A DNA stretch of 5,547 bases. Origin: Candidatus Dormiibacterota bacterium. GTDB taxonomy: Bacteria; Chloroflexota; Dormibacteria; Aeolococcales; Aeolococcaceae. The notes under the pieces were generated by a model. The model had not been told where the DNA came from. It ran no database searches and saw only the letters and a program-made list of their open reading frames with translations. The stretch is from NCBI GenBank assembly GCA_955651875.1, contig CATPAP010000139.1, forward strand, positions 1-5,547. The letters are read 5' to 3'. Position 1 is the first letter of the stretch, and every line of letters begins with the position of its first letter. Positions 1-5,232 of the stretch are shown here, one piece after another. The translations under genes and the position numbers were made by a program.

Positions 1-140
1 CCGGTCTGCAGGTCGTCTCGGCGGACATCGTCGAGGTCGCGCCCGCGTACGACCATGCGGAGATCACCGGGATCGCCGCCGCCCACATCGGCTACGAACT
101 GCTGTCCGTCATGGCACCACCAGCCCAACGAGGAGAGTAG
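1..140 (+). CDS. Ureohydrolase (agmatinase/guanidinobutyrase-like), C-terminal end only
   Basis: This is the 3' end of a gene that begins before the window; the first complete codon is at base 3 and the stop is TAG at 138-140. The visible 45 residues start GLQVVSADIVEVAPAYDHAE and continue into a helix with ITGIAAAHIGYELL. That is the conserved C-terminal block of the arginase/agmatinase family: a beta strand ending in D-[IV]-V-E-V-x-P-x-x-D, whose Glu contacts the guanidinium group in known members, followed by the last helix. Family enzymes are usually 300-350 aa dinuclear Mn (sometimes Ni) hydrolases that split guanidino compounds into urea and an amine. The metal-binding motifs lie outside the window, so the substrate (agmatine, 4-guanidinobutyrate, guanidine or other) cannot be assigned. 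The permease ATG follows after four bases and its ribosome binding site lies inside this gene's last codons, which points to co-transcription. Confidence 0.85.
   Translation, partial: GLQVVSADIVEVAPAYDHAEITGIAAAHIGYELLSVMAPPAQRGE
131..137 (+). promoter_or_regulatory. Ribosome binding site of the NCS1 permease
   Basis: AGGAGAG lies 7 bases before the ATG at 145 (9 bases from its AGGAG core) and inside the last codons of the ureohydrolase gene. It decides the permease start in favour of 145 over the in-frame ATG at 55, and it suggests that translation of the two genes is coupled. Confidence 0.75.
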
Positions 141-144
141 ACCC

Positions 145-1614
145 ATGGCACTCACCACCGAAGAAGCCAGCACCCGGAGGCCCGGCGGGCTGGAGGTCCG
201 CTCGATCGACTACGTGCCGCTGTCCGAGCGCCACGGCAAGCTCTGGCACCTCGGACCGCTGTGGTTCATGAGCAACGCGCAGATCGCGACCCTCGCCGTC
301 GGCCTGGTGAGCATCACGACCGGTGGCAACGTGATCTGGTCGCTGATCGCGATCATCTCCGGGACGCTGTTCGGCACGTTCTTCATGGCGTCCCACTCGG
401 CGCAGGGGCCGCAGCTGGGCCTGCCCCAGATGATCCAGTCGCGCCCTCAGTTCGGGTACATCGGTGCCCTGCTCGTCTGGCTGTTCGCCTACCTCCAGTA
501 CGCCGGCTTCAACGTCTTCAACACCATCCTGGCCGGCCAGGCGATGAACGTCACCGCCGGAGGCGACGTGAAGCTGTGGATCGTCGCCGCCACGGTGATC
601 GCCTTCGTCGTCGCTCTGGTCGGGTATGACCTCATCCATAGCGTCGAGCGGCTGCTGACGTACGCCTTCATCGTGCTCTTCGGGCTGTTCACCATCGTGG
701 TCATCGCCAAGGTGGGCTTGCCGTCCGACGCCTGGAACCTCGGCGGGTTCAAGGCCACTCCATTCCTCGCCCAGTTCGGCGTGGTCGCCGGCTACCAGAT
801 CAGCTGGGCCATCTACGTGTCGGACTACTCGCGCTACCTACCGCCCGGCGTCACCGTCAGCAAGACCTTCTACTGGACGTACGGCGGCTCTGCGCTCGGA
901 GCCATCTGGCTGATGGGCCTCGGCACTCTGCTCGCGGCGTCGCTGAAGGCGGGGGCGGTCTTCGACACCATCGGCTCCATCCATGACGCGGGCAACAAGC
1001 TGTTCACCGGCTTCGGCGGCGTCATCCTCGTCTTCTCTGCGCTCGGCCTGATCTCCGTCACGGCCCTGAACATGTACGGCGGGTCGCTGACCCTGATTAG
1101 CGGGATCGACTCCCTCAAGCGCATCCGACCCACCCTGCTGGTTCGTATTGTCACGATCGGAATCACCGCCGCGATCGGGCTTGTGGGAGCACTGATCAGC
1201 TCGGCCGACTTCCTCGCCAACTTCACCAACTTCCTGCTGCTGGTCCTCTACTTCTTCATCCCGTGGACAGCCGTCAACCTGGTCGACTACTACATCGTGC
1301 GGCGTGGCCACTACGCCATTTCGGAGATCTTCAAGCCCGACGGCATCTACGGCCTGTTTGGCTGGCGCGGCATCATCTCCTACCTCGTCGGTTTCGCCGC
1401 GATGATCCCGTTCTTCAACACGGGGACGCTGTACGAGGGCTTCGTCGCCAAGGACCTCAGCGGTGCCGACATCTCGATCTTTATCGGGTTGCCGGTGGCG
1501 GCGATCCTCTACTACGTGCTGTCGCGCTCCCTCGATACCGAGAAGGAGCGCGCGGTTGCGACGCGGGCGGATGTGAATCTCGAGCAGGTCGCCGCGACGC
1601 ACGCGCGCGACTGA
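145..1614 (+). CDS. NCS1-family nucleobase:cation symporter (cytosine/purine/hydantoin/allantoin permease type)
   Basis: A 489-residue inner-membrane secondary transporter, the normal length for the NCS1 family, whose members import cytosine, uracil, purines, allantoin or hydantoins with H+ or Na+. About 12 hydrophobic segments can be traced. Family marks include GPQLGLPQMIQSR at residues 88-100 followed by FGYIGALL, SDYSRYLP at 226-233 (loop after TM6), and IPWTAVNLVDYYIVRRGHY at 372-390, the usual P-W-x-A-x-x-x-x-D-Y-Y-x-x-R pattern. The start is the ATG at 145, preceded by AGGAGAG at 131-137. The open frame reaches back to an ATG at 55, but those 30 extra residues overlap the ureohydrolase in another frame and look unlike an NCS1 N-terminus. 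It sits between a ureohydrolase and an amidase, so it probably imports the substrate of one of them. The substrate is not readable from sequence; known NCS1 substrates favour a small N-containing ring or planar compound. Confidence 0.9.
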   Translation: MALTTEEASTRRPGGLEVRSIDYVPLSERHGKLWHLGPLWFMSNAQIATLAVGLVSITTGGNVIWSLIAIISGTLFGTFFMASHSAQGPQLGLPQMIQSRPQFGYIGALLVWLFAYLQYAGFNVFNTILAGQAMNVTAGGDVKLWIVAATVIAFVVALVGYDLIHSVERLLTYAFIVLFGLFTIVVIAKVGLPSDAWNLGGFKATPFLAQFGVVAGYQISWAIYVSDYSRYLPPGVTVSKTFYWTYGGSALGAIWLMGLGTLLAASLKAGAVFDTIGSIHDAGNKLFTGFGGVILVFSALGLISVTALNMYGGSLTLISGIDSLKRIRPTLLVRIVTIGITAAIGLVGALISSADFLANFTNFLLLVLYFFIPWTAVNLVDYYIVRRGHYAISEIFKPDGIYGLFGWRGIISYLVGFAAMIPFFNTGTLYEGFVAKDLSGADISIFIGLPVAAILYYVLSRSLDTEKERAVATRADVNLEQVAATHARD

Positions 1615-1626
1615 GGCCGCGCAACG

Positions 1627-3048
1627 ATGGCGCCTTCCGCCGTCGACGCGTACGCGTCGGCGGCGGGCATCCGCGCCGGTGAGGTCTCCGCGGTCGAGCT
1701 CGTCACCGCCTCACTCGAGGCGATCGAACGTGGTAACCCCGCGCTCAACGCGTTTACGGTCGTGCTGGCTGACGATGCGCTGGCGCAGGCGCGTGAGGCG
1801 GACACTGCGGTCGGTCGCGGCGAACAGGGTCCGCTCCTGGGCGTGCCGATCACCATCAAGGACCACATCTGGATGCGCGGCGTCCGCGCCACCAACGGCT
1901 CGCTCGCGTATCGCGACTTCGTGCCCGAGGTGGACTGCGAAGCCGTGGCCAGACTCCGTGCCGCCGGCGCCGTCATCGTTGGCAAGACCAACAACCCCGA
2001 GTTCTGCTACCGCGGGACGACGGACAACCGCGTGTTCGGCCTCACCCGCAACCCGTGGAACCTCGCGCGAACTCCCGGAGGCTCGAGCGGCGGCGCCGGC
2101 GCATCGGTCGCCGCGGGGATGACGCCGCTAGCCCTGGGAACCGACGGCGGCGGCTCCGTCCGCATCCCCGCATCGTTCTGCGGGGTGGTCGGCCACAAGC
2201 CGACCTTCGGCCTGGTGCCGAAGGAGCCGGGGTTCAAGGGCTGGAAGACGCTGTCTGTCGACGGCCCGATCACCCGGTCGGTGCGCGATGCGGCGCTCGC
2301 GCTCTCCGTCATGGCCGGACCCGCGGCGGCCGATGACATGACGTACCCCGTGCCGGCGCAGGACTACGTCGCGGCGGCGACCGAGGAGCGCGACCTCACC
2401 TCACTGCGCGTGGCGTACTCCGTGGATTTGGGCTTCGCCCCCGTGGATCCTGGCGTTCGCACTGCGTTCGCCGTTGCGCTGGAAGCGCTGTCGAACCTCG
2501 GATGCCAGCTCACAGACGCGCATCCGTCGACGGGCAACCCGATGGCGATGTGGAATCTCTTCGCGTGCTGCGAGGGATACTCGTCCGAGGGTCCGCTGCT
2601 GGAGAAGTGGGAGGCGCAGATGAGCGAGGGAACCGCCGACCTCATCTCCGCCGGCCGCAAACTCGCCGGATGGGAGTACGTCGATGCTCTGCACGCACGA
2701 GGCGCGTACACCCGCGTCTGGTCCGGGTTCTTCACGGAGTACGACCTGCTCGTCTCGCCGTGTATGCAGCTGACTGCGTTCGGCGTCGACATCCTCTCCC
2801 CGTCGTCGATCGACGGGGTTGCGGTCGACCCGTTCTTCGACGATTGGTGCAGCCTCGTGCTCCCCGCCAACCTCACCGGACAGCCCGCCATCTCACTCCC
2901 GATGGGCTTCGGGGACGATGGACTGCCCGTCGGCCTGCAGGTGATGGGCCGCCGCTTCGACGACGCGACCGTGCTGACGCTGGCTGCGGCCTACGAGCGG
3001 GCTGCCCCGTGGAAGGACCAGAGACCGCCGTCGTCATTGGTCGACTAG
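1627..3048 (+). CDS. Amidase-signature family hydrolase
   Basis: A 473-residue cytoplasmic amidase (no signal peptide), the usual length for the family, hydrolysing a carboxamide to the acid and ammonia or an amine. The Ser-cisSer-Lys triad is complete: Lys78 in GVPITIKDH, Ser153 in PGGSSGG and nucleophile Ser177 in GTDGGGSVRIPASFCG. The spacings of 75 and 24 residues match those of the well-studied family member FAAH. The C-terminal family block NLTGQPAISLPMGF is present near residue 420. The ATG at 1627 is the first start after an in-frame TGA, which is the permease stop at 1612-1614, so the start is secure although only a weak TGAGG precedes it. The 12-base gap after the permease argues for one operon. 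Relatives include many general amidases, GatA and 6-aminohexanoate cyclic dimer hydrolase. GatA is unlikely because no gatB or gatC is adjacent. The substrate is unknown. Confidence 0.92.
   Translation: MAPSAVDAYASAAGIRAGEVSAVELVTASLEAIERGNPALNAFTVVLADDALAQAREADTAVGRGEQGPLLGVPITIKDHIWMRGVRATNGSLAYRDFVPEVDCEAVARLRAAGAVIVGKTNNPEFCYRGTTDNRVFGLTRNPWNLARTPGGSSGGAGASVAAGMTPLALGTDGGGSVRIPASFCGVVGHKPTFGLVPKEPGFKGWKTLSVDGPITRSVRDAALALSVMAGPAAADDMTYPVPAQDYVAAATEERDLTSLRVAYSVDLGFAPVDPGVRTAFAVALEALSNLGCQLTDAHPSTGNPMAMWNLFACCEGYSSEGPLLEKWEAQMSEGTADLISAGRKLAGWEYVDALHARGAYTRVWSGFFTEYDLLVSPCMQLTAFGVDILSPSSIDGVAVDPFFDDWCSLVLPANLTGQPAISLPMGFGDDGLPVGLQVMGRRFDDATVLTLAAAYERAAPWKDQRPPSSLVD
1637..1666 (+). repeat. 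30-base near-perfect inverted repeat at the start of the amidase gene
   Basis: Bases 1637-1666 form a palindrome centred between 1651 and 1652. Fourteen of 15 base pairs are Watson-Crick and the fifteenth (1643 with 1660) is T-G. The inner 16 bases, CGACGCGTACGCGTCG at 1644-1659, are perfect. In RNA this could fold as a stem of about 13 bp closed by the loop GUAC, beginning 10 bases after the first base of the start codon. It lies inside codons 4-14. Whether it has a role, such as limiting ribosome access or serving as a protein site, or is a by-product of GC-rich codons is not known. Confidence 0.6.
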
Positions 3049-3087
3049 CAGCAATACGACGCGGTGCCTGCGCAATCCCACCGCCTC

Positions 3088-3282
3088 CTACGGTGCGTGC
3101 GAGGTGGCGGCGCCGATGATGAGGATCGCAGCGACCGCCGCTGCCACCACGACAGCCACCACCACGAGTAGCAGCCACCGCCGTGACCTTCGTCGCGGTG
3201 GCGCATGCGGAGGGATGCCGGCAGGCGACCACGCCGGCGGCGGAGCGCCCGGCGGCGGTGGAGGGGGCGGTGGCGCTTCCAC
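3088..3282 (-). CDS. Small proline-rich single-span membrane protein
   Basis: A 64-residue minus-strand gene read from a GTG at 3282 to a TAG at 3088-3090. An in-frame stop lies five codons before the GTG, so the start cannot move far. The N-terminal part (residues 4-29) is Pro/Ala-rich with eight consecutive prolines at 4-11. A basic patch, RRRSRR, follows at 30-35, then one membrane span at about 36-59 rich in Leu, Val and Ala, and a five-residue tail. The positive-inside rule puts the proline-rich end in the cytoplasm. I do not recognise a family; proline-rich head plus one span is common in actinobacterial small envelope proteins, often with an outside domain that is absent here. The eight-proline run would probably need EF-P for translation. 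The gene converges on the amidase (39-base gap) and diverges from the lipoprotein. The overlapping plus-strand frame is low-complexity Ala/Thr and less credible. Confidence 0.6.
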   Translation of the reverse strand: MEAPPPPPPPPGAPPPAWSPAGIPPHAPPRRRSRRWLLLVVVAVVVAAAVAAILIIGAATSHAP

Positions 3283-3313
3283 GATCCGCGGATCCTACGC
3301 CGCTCCCCCGCTC

Positions 3314-3329
3314 CACCAGCGCGCTGGTG
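3314..3329. promoter_or_regulatory. 16-bp perfect palindrome, candidate operator
   Basis: CACCAGCGCGCTGGTG is identical to its reverse complement. It is centred in the first half of the divergent gap, 31 bases from the minus-strand GTG and 109 from the lipoprotein ATG. If TAGGAT at 3292-3297 is the minus-strand -10, the -35 position (about 3315-3320) falls inside the palindrome, the usual place for a repressor site. Length and symmetry suit a dimeric helix-turn-helix regulator such as TetR or GntR type, but no regulator gene is in the window. Confidence 0.4.
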
Positions 3330-3424
3330 AGGGTTCGACAGTCCCTCGCCGCTCCTTAGCCCGTCCATAAACCCCGGGGTGGTGTCCTGTGCGGAGCACC
3401 GCGCAGAGGGTGCCGAAGGCGCGT

Positions 3425-3432
3425 GGGAGGAG
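3425..3432 (+). promoter_or_regulatory. Ribosome binding site of the lipoprotein
   Basis: GGGAGGAG is a strong Shine-Dalgarno match 6 bases before the ATG at 3439. It decides the start in favour of 3439 over the in-frame GTG at 3379, which would add 20 residues before the signal peptide. Confidence 0.75.
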
Positions 3433-3438
3433 ACCGAT

Positions 3439-4536
3439 ATGGGTCGTTGGGTGAAGCAGCCGCGAACCGCGGCCGCCGGGACAATTGTGGTCGCAGGGCT
3501 GATGACGGGCTGCTCGAGCTCAAGTGCGGCAGCGACGTCGGGCCCGACGACCGCTGCGTCCGGTGGCCTCGAGTTCGCCCGCCAGAGCACCGACGTCATT
3601 GACGGCATCCAGGCGCCCGTCGGCTGGACGATCTCGTTGTGGGGGTCGGGCCGCGGCAAGTGGTCGAACCCGGACGCCATCGACGTCGACGGCCAGAACA
3701 TCTGGGTCGGCTATCAGAACGCGAGCGTCAAGGATGGCTCGAACAACGCCATCAACAGCACCGTCGTCGAGTACACGCTGACCGGATCGGTGGTGAAGAC
3801 ATGGGACGTTCGAGGCCACGTTGACGGCTTGCGTGTCGAGCCCGCTACCCACAAGGTGTGGGTCACCTCGAATGAGGACGCAGCGCCGCTCCTCAACATC
3901 ATCGACCCGTCCACCGCGGCGCTCGCTCCGATCACGCTCGCCCCGACTGCGCACGGCGGCGGCTACGACGACGTGTGGTTCATCAACGGCACCGCCTTCG
4001 TCGCCTGCAGCAATCCGAACCTCGACGCCAACGGCAACAACGTCTTCCCCGCCATCGACAAGCTGACGGTGTCCGGAACCAGCGCAACCGTCTCGCCTGT
4101 GCTCATGGGCAACGCCCCCGCCACGGACGCCGTCGCCGCCAAGCCGACCACGCTCAACCTCACCGACCCAGACTCGATGACCATCGATGCACAGGGGAAC
4201 CTGGTGCTGGTCTCCCAGGCGGACTCCGCGATCATCCAGGTCGCCAATCCTGGCCTCGCCGGTCAGACCGTGACCAAGACGCCGGTCGGCAATCAGATGG
4301 ATGACACCGTGTGGACGACCGCGACCAGCGGCCGTCTCTTCGTGGTCGACGCCGGCAAGAACGCCATCTACACCATCAACTGGAGCGGACGCAAGGGCAC
4401 GGTTTTCAGCGAGGCGCCCAATGACTCCGGCGTGGTCGGCTTCGTCGGCACGATCGACATGACCACGGGGTTCATCGCGCCGCTCAGCACCGGCTGGATC
4501 AAGCCAACCGGGCTGATCTTCGTCCCGAGTTCCTAG
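3439..4536 (+). CDS. Secreted lipoprotein, probable beta-propeller (NHL/YncE/SMP-30-like)
   Basis: A 365-residue protein with a lipoprotein signal peptide: basic MGRWVKQPR, a hydrophobic stretch at residues 11-20, and lipobox LMTGC with Cys25 as the lipidated residue. A Ser/Ala/Thr-rich linker (26-42) would hold the domain off the membrane. The remainder shows repeated short strands typical of a propeller: NPDAIDVDGQNIWVGYQ (77-93), VDGLRVEPATHKVWVTSN (128-145), YDDVWFINGTAFVACSN (176-192), DPDSMTIDAQGNLVLVSQ (243-260), and SGRLFVVDAGKNAIYTIN (297-314). The D-x-x-G-N-L-x-V pattern recalls NHL, SMP-30 and YncE propellers. The blade count (six or seven) is not certain. No catalytic site is evident; binding of a ligand, metal or polymer outside the cell is possible. 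It is preceded by its own Shine-Dalgarno and followed by inverted repeats, so it is probably transcribed alone. The family-level call is fairly secure and the function is unknown. Confidence 0.75.
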   Translation: MGRWVKQPRTAAAGTIVVAGLMTGCSSSSAAATSGPTTAASGGLEFARQSTDVIDGIQAPVGWTISLWGSGRGKWSNPDAIDVDGQNIWVGYQNASVKDGSNNAINSTVVEYTLTGSVVKTWDVRGHVDGLRVEPATHKVWVTSNEDAAPLLNIIDPSTAALAPITLAPTAHGGGYDDVWFINGTAFVACSNPNLDANGNNVFPAIDKLTVSGTSATVSPVLMGNAPATDAVAAKPTTLNLTDPDSMTIDAQGNLVLVSQADSAIIQVANPGLAGQTVTKTPVGNQMDDTVWTTATSGRLFVVDAGKNAIYTINWSGRKGTVFSEAPNDSGVVGFVGTIDMTTGFIAPLSTGWIKPTGLIFVPSS

Positions 4537-4546
4537 GCAACCCACA

Positions 4547-4620
4547 GGAGCGGCGCTCCCCCTCCCCTGGGGGGAGCGTTCGCTCCGCCGCCGGTCCCCA
4601 AAACCGCCTCGCGGCGGAGC
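4547..4620 (+). terminator. Cluster of overlapping inverted repeats after the lipoprotein gene (candidate terminator)
   Basis: Ten bases after the lipoprotein stop begins a set of competing stems. CGCTCCCCC (4554-4562) pairs with GGGGGAGCG (4570-4578) across a 7-base loop. GCTCCGCCGC (4582-4591) pairs perfectly with GCGGCGGAGC (4611-4620). GGAGCG at 4573-4578 can pair instead with CGCTCC at 4581-4586, and GGAGC at 4547-4551 with GCTCC at 4555-4559. No T-tract follows, so this is not a classic intrinsic terminator, but GC-rich hairpins lacking a T-tract are common after genes in high-GC bacteria. The alternating complementary arms could also switch between folds. Confidence 0.5.
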
Positions 4621-4626
4621 TACGAT
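4621..4626 (+). promoter_or_regulatory. Possible -10 element of the SnoaL-like gene
   Basis: TACGAT fits the TANNNT -10 pattern and sits directly after the last arm of the inverted-repeat cluster, 58 bases before the ATG at 4685. No -35 match is visible at the expected distance (4598-4603 reads CCAAAA). The call rests on the hexamer and its position alone. Confidence 0.25.
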
Positions 4627-4650
4627 GCGGCCGACCCGCCGAACAGGCAC

Positions 4651-4667
4651 CAGCCGTGCCGCGGCTG
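4651..4667 (+). repeat. Small hairpin just before the SnoaL-like gene's ribosome binding site
   Basis: CAGCCG (4651-4656) pairs with CGGCTG (4662-4667) across a 5-base loop. An alternative stem, GGCAC (4646-4650) with GTGCC (4656-4660), excludes it. The ribosome binding site GAGAGGGG follows at 4671-4678, 6 bases before the ATG, so neither stem covers it. Its significance is uncertain. Confidence 0.35.
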
Positions 4668-4684
4668 CGGGAGAGGGGTAGGCC

Positions 4685-5119
4685 ATGTCGTTGGACCCGA
4701 AAGCCGTGGAGATACGCATCCCGCTCGAGATCATGAACGAGGGGAAGCTTGAGGTCATCGACGAGGTGATGGCGCCGGACATGATTGAGCACATGCCCAG
4801 CCCGCCGGGTATGCCGGCCGGGATCGAGGGTTTCAAGATCTTCGTAACGGCGTTCAGGGAGGCGTTCCCCGACCTCCATTACAAGGTGGTCGCCCATTTC
4901 GGGGAGGGCGACCTGGTCACCGCGGTCGCAGAGGCCAGCGGCACGATGAAAGGCGACTTCGCCGGCATGCCCGCCACGGGCAAGAAGGCCACGTGGACCG
5001 AGATCCACGTCAGCCGCGTCGTCGATGGAAAGGTCGTCGAGCACTGGGGCGTGGTCGACCAGATGACCATGCTCGCCCAGCTCGGGCTGGCGGGAGCTCC
5101 GGTGGGCGCAGCCGGCTGA
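4685..5119 (+). CDS. SnoaL-like (NTF2-fold) ester cyclase-type protein
   Basis: A 144-residue cytoplasmic protein with the SnoaL-like polyketide cyclase/ester cyclase pattern of the NTF2-like fold. Visible marks are the N-terminal helix with IMNEGKLEVIDEVMAPDMIEH (16-36, His36 in the usual place), FREAFPDLHYKV (57-68), the strands around GDLVTAVAEASGTMKG (75-90), GMPATGKKATW (94-104), and the closing DGKVVEHWGVVDQMTMLAQLG (114-134) with Asp125. It is of typical family length. SnoaL itself closes a polyketide ring, but most small bacterial relatives are stand-alone proteins of unknown substrate, and no polyketide gene is nearby. A good Shine-Dalgarno, GAGAGGGG at 4671-4678, supports the ATG. 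It is separated from the lipoprotein by 148 bases of hairpins and from purM by another hairpin pair, so it looks monocistronic. Confidence 0.85.
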   Translation: MSLDPKAVEIRIPLEIMNEGKLEVIDEVMAPDMIEHMPSPPGMPAGIEGFKIFVTAFREAFPDLHYKVVAHFGEGDLVTAVAEASGTMKGDFAGMPATGKKATWTEIHVSRVVDGKVVEHWGVVDQMTMLAQLGLAGAPVGAAG

Positions 5120-5137
5120 ACGTTGGCGTCAGCCGGC
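5111..5137 (+). terminator. First hairpin at the end of the SnoaL-like gene
   Basis: GCCGGCTGA (5111-5119, including the stop codon) pairs perfectly with TCAGCCGGC (5129-5137) across a 9-base loop. The stem of 9 bp at the very end of the coding region suggests a terminator or a 3'-end stabilising structure. No T-tract follows. Confidence 0.45.
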
Positions 5138-5153
5138 GCCCGCCGTTCCTCGG

Positions 5154-5176
5154 CAGCCCACCACGGCGGTGGGCTG
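5154..5176 (+). terminator. Second hairpin between the SnoaL-like gene and purM
   Basis: CAGCCCACC (5154-5162) pairs perfectly with GGTGGGCTG (5168-5176) across the 5-base loop ACGGC. This compact 9-bp GC-rich stem, 34 bases after the stop codon, is the better terminator candidate of the two, although it too lacks a T-tract. It would separate the SnoaL-like transcript from purM. Confidence 0.5.
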
Positions 5177-5192
5177 TACGAGGGGACGATCG

Positions 5193-5206
5193 CGAACGGC
5201 CGTTCC
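5193..5206. promoter_or_regulatory. Palindrome resembling a Gram-positive LexA (SOS) box before purM
   Basis: CGAACGGCCGTTCC contains the perfect 12-bp palindrome GAACGGCCGTTC (5194-5205). Compared with the Gram-positive LexA/DinR consensus CGAACRNRYGTTYC, 13 of 14 positions agree; the eighth is C instead of a purine. It covers the -35 position (5196-5201) expected from the purM -10. PurM is not a usual SOS gene, so the site may belong to another dimeric regulator or be chance. Confidence 0.3.
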
Positions 5207-5218
5207 ACGCCGAACCGA

Positions 5219-5224
5219 TAAACT
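5219..5224 (+). promoter_or_regulatory. Candidate -10 element of purM (nearly leaderless transcript)
   Basis: TAAACT fits TANNNT and ends 8 bases before the purM ATG at 5233. A start of transcription about 7 bases downstream would leave a leader of zero to a few bases. The absence of any Shine-Dalgarno sequence before this ATG agrees with leaderless translation, which is common in actinobacteria and some related groups. No clear -35 is seen. Confidence 0.45.
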
Positions 5225-5232
5225 CGGCGCAG

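Larger units (their letters stand above)
3283..3438. promoter_or_regulatory. Divergent intergenic region between the small membrane protein and the lipoprotein
   Basis: This gap of 156 bases separates the GTG at 3282 (minus) from the ATG at 3439 (plus), so both promoters should lie here. On the minus strand TAGGAT (3292-3297) fits a TANNNT -10 and is 9 bases from the GTG; it could equally serve as an AGGA ribosome binding site. On the plus strand the best candidate is the weak TCGACA at 3335-3340 with TAGCCC at 3357-3362. A 16-bp perfect palindrome at 3314-3329 and a 10-bp one at 3371-3380 fall between. No coding is evident. Confidence 0.4.

Noticed and set aside
55..144. N-terminal extension of the permease from an ATG at 55
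   Set aside because: It overlaps the ureohydrolase end, which is clearly coding in another frame, has no ribosome binding site, and reads unlike an NCS1 N-terminus. The ATG at 145 has a good AGGAGAG.
838..1602. Long minus-strand open frame inside the permease
   Set aside because: It is the antisense of a strongly supported NCS1 gene; the product is highly charged and has no family resemblance.
2798..2818. 8-bp hairpin inside the amidase gene
   Set aside because: CCCCGTCG and CGACGGGG lie deep in coding sequence, where such symmetry is expected by chance at this GC content, and no regulatory role is suggested by position.
3061..3084. 6-bp inverted repeat between the amidase and the small minus-strand gene
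   Set aside because: GCGGTG and CACCGC are separated by a 12-base loop with no T-tract on either strand, too weak to call a shared terminator, although the position between convergent genes is suitable.
3104..3370. Plus-strand frame opposite the small membrane gene
   Set aside because: The product is low-complexity Ala/Thr/Gly with no recognisable feature, while the minus strand gives a coherent membrane protein.
3371..3380. 10-bp palindrome ACCCCGGGGT before the lipoprotein
   Set aside because: It is short and all C/G in its core, so it is easily chance; it is mentioned only as part of the divergent region.
3379..3438. GTG start at 3379 for the lipoprotein
   Set aside because: It would put 20 polar residues before the signal peptide and spoil the lipobox position. 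The ATG at 3439 has a strong GGGAGGAG before it.
3520..4836. Long minus-strand open frame across the lipoprotein and SnoaL-like gene
   Set aside because: It is a GC-bias shadow: Arg/Asp/Gly/Val-rich, with no domain, spanning two well-supported genes and the inverted repeats between them.
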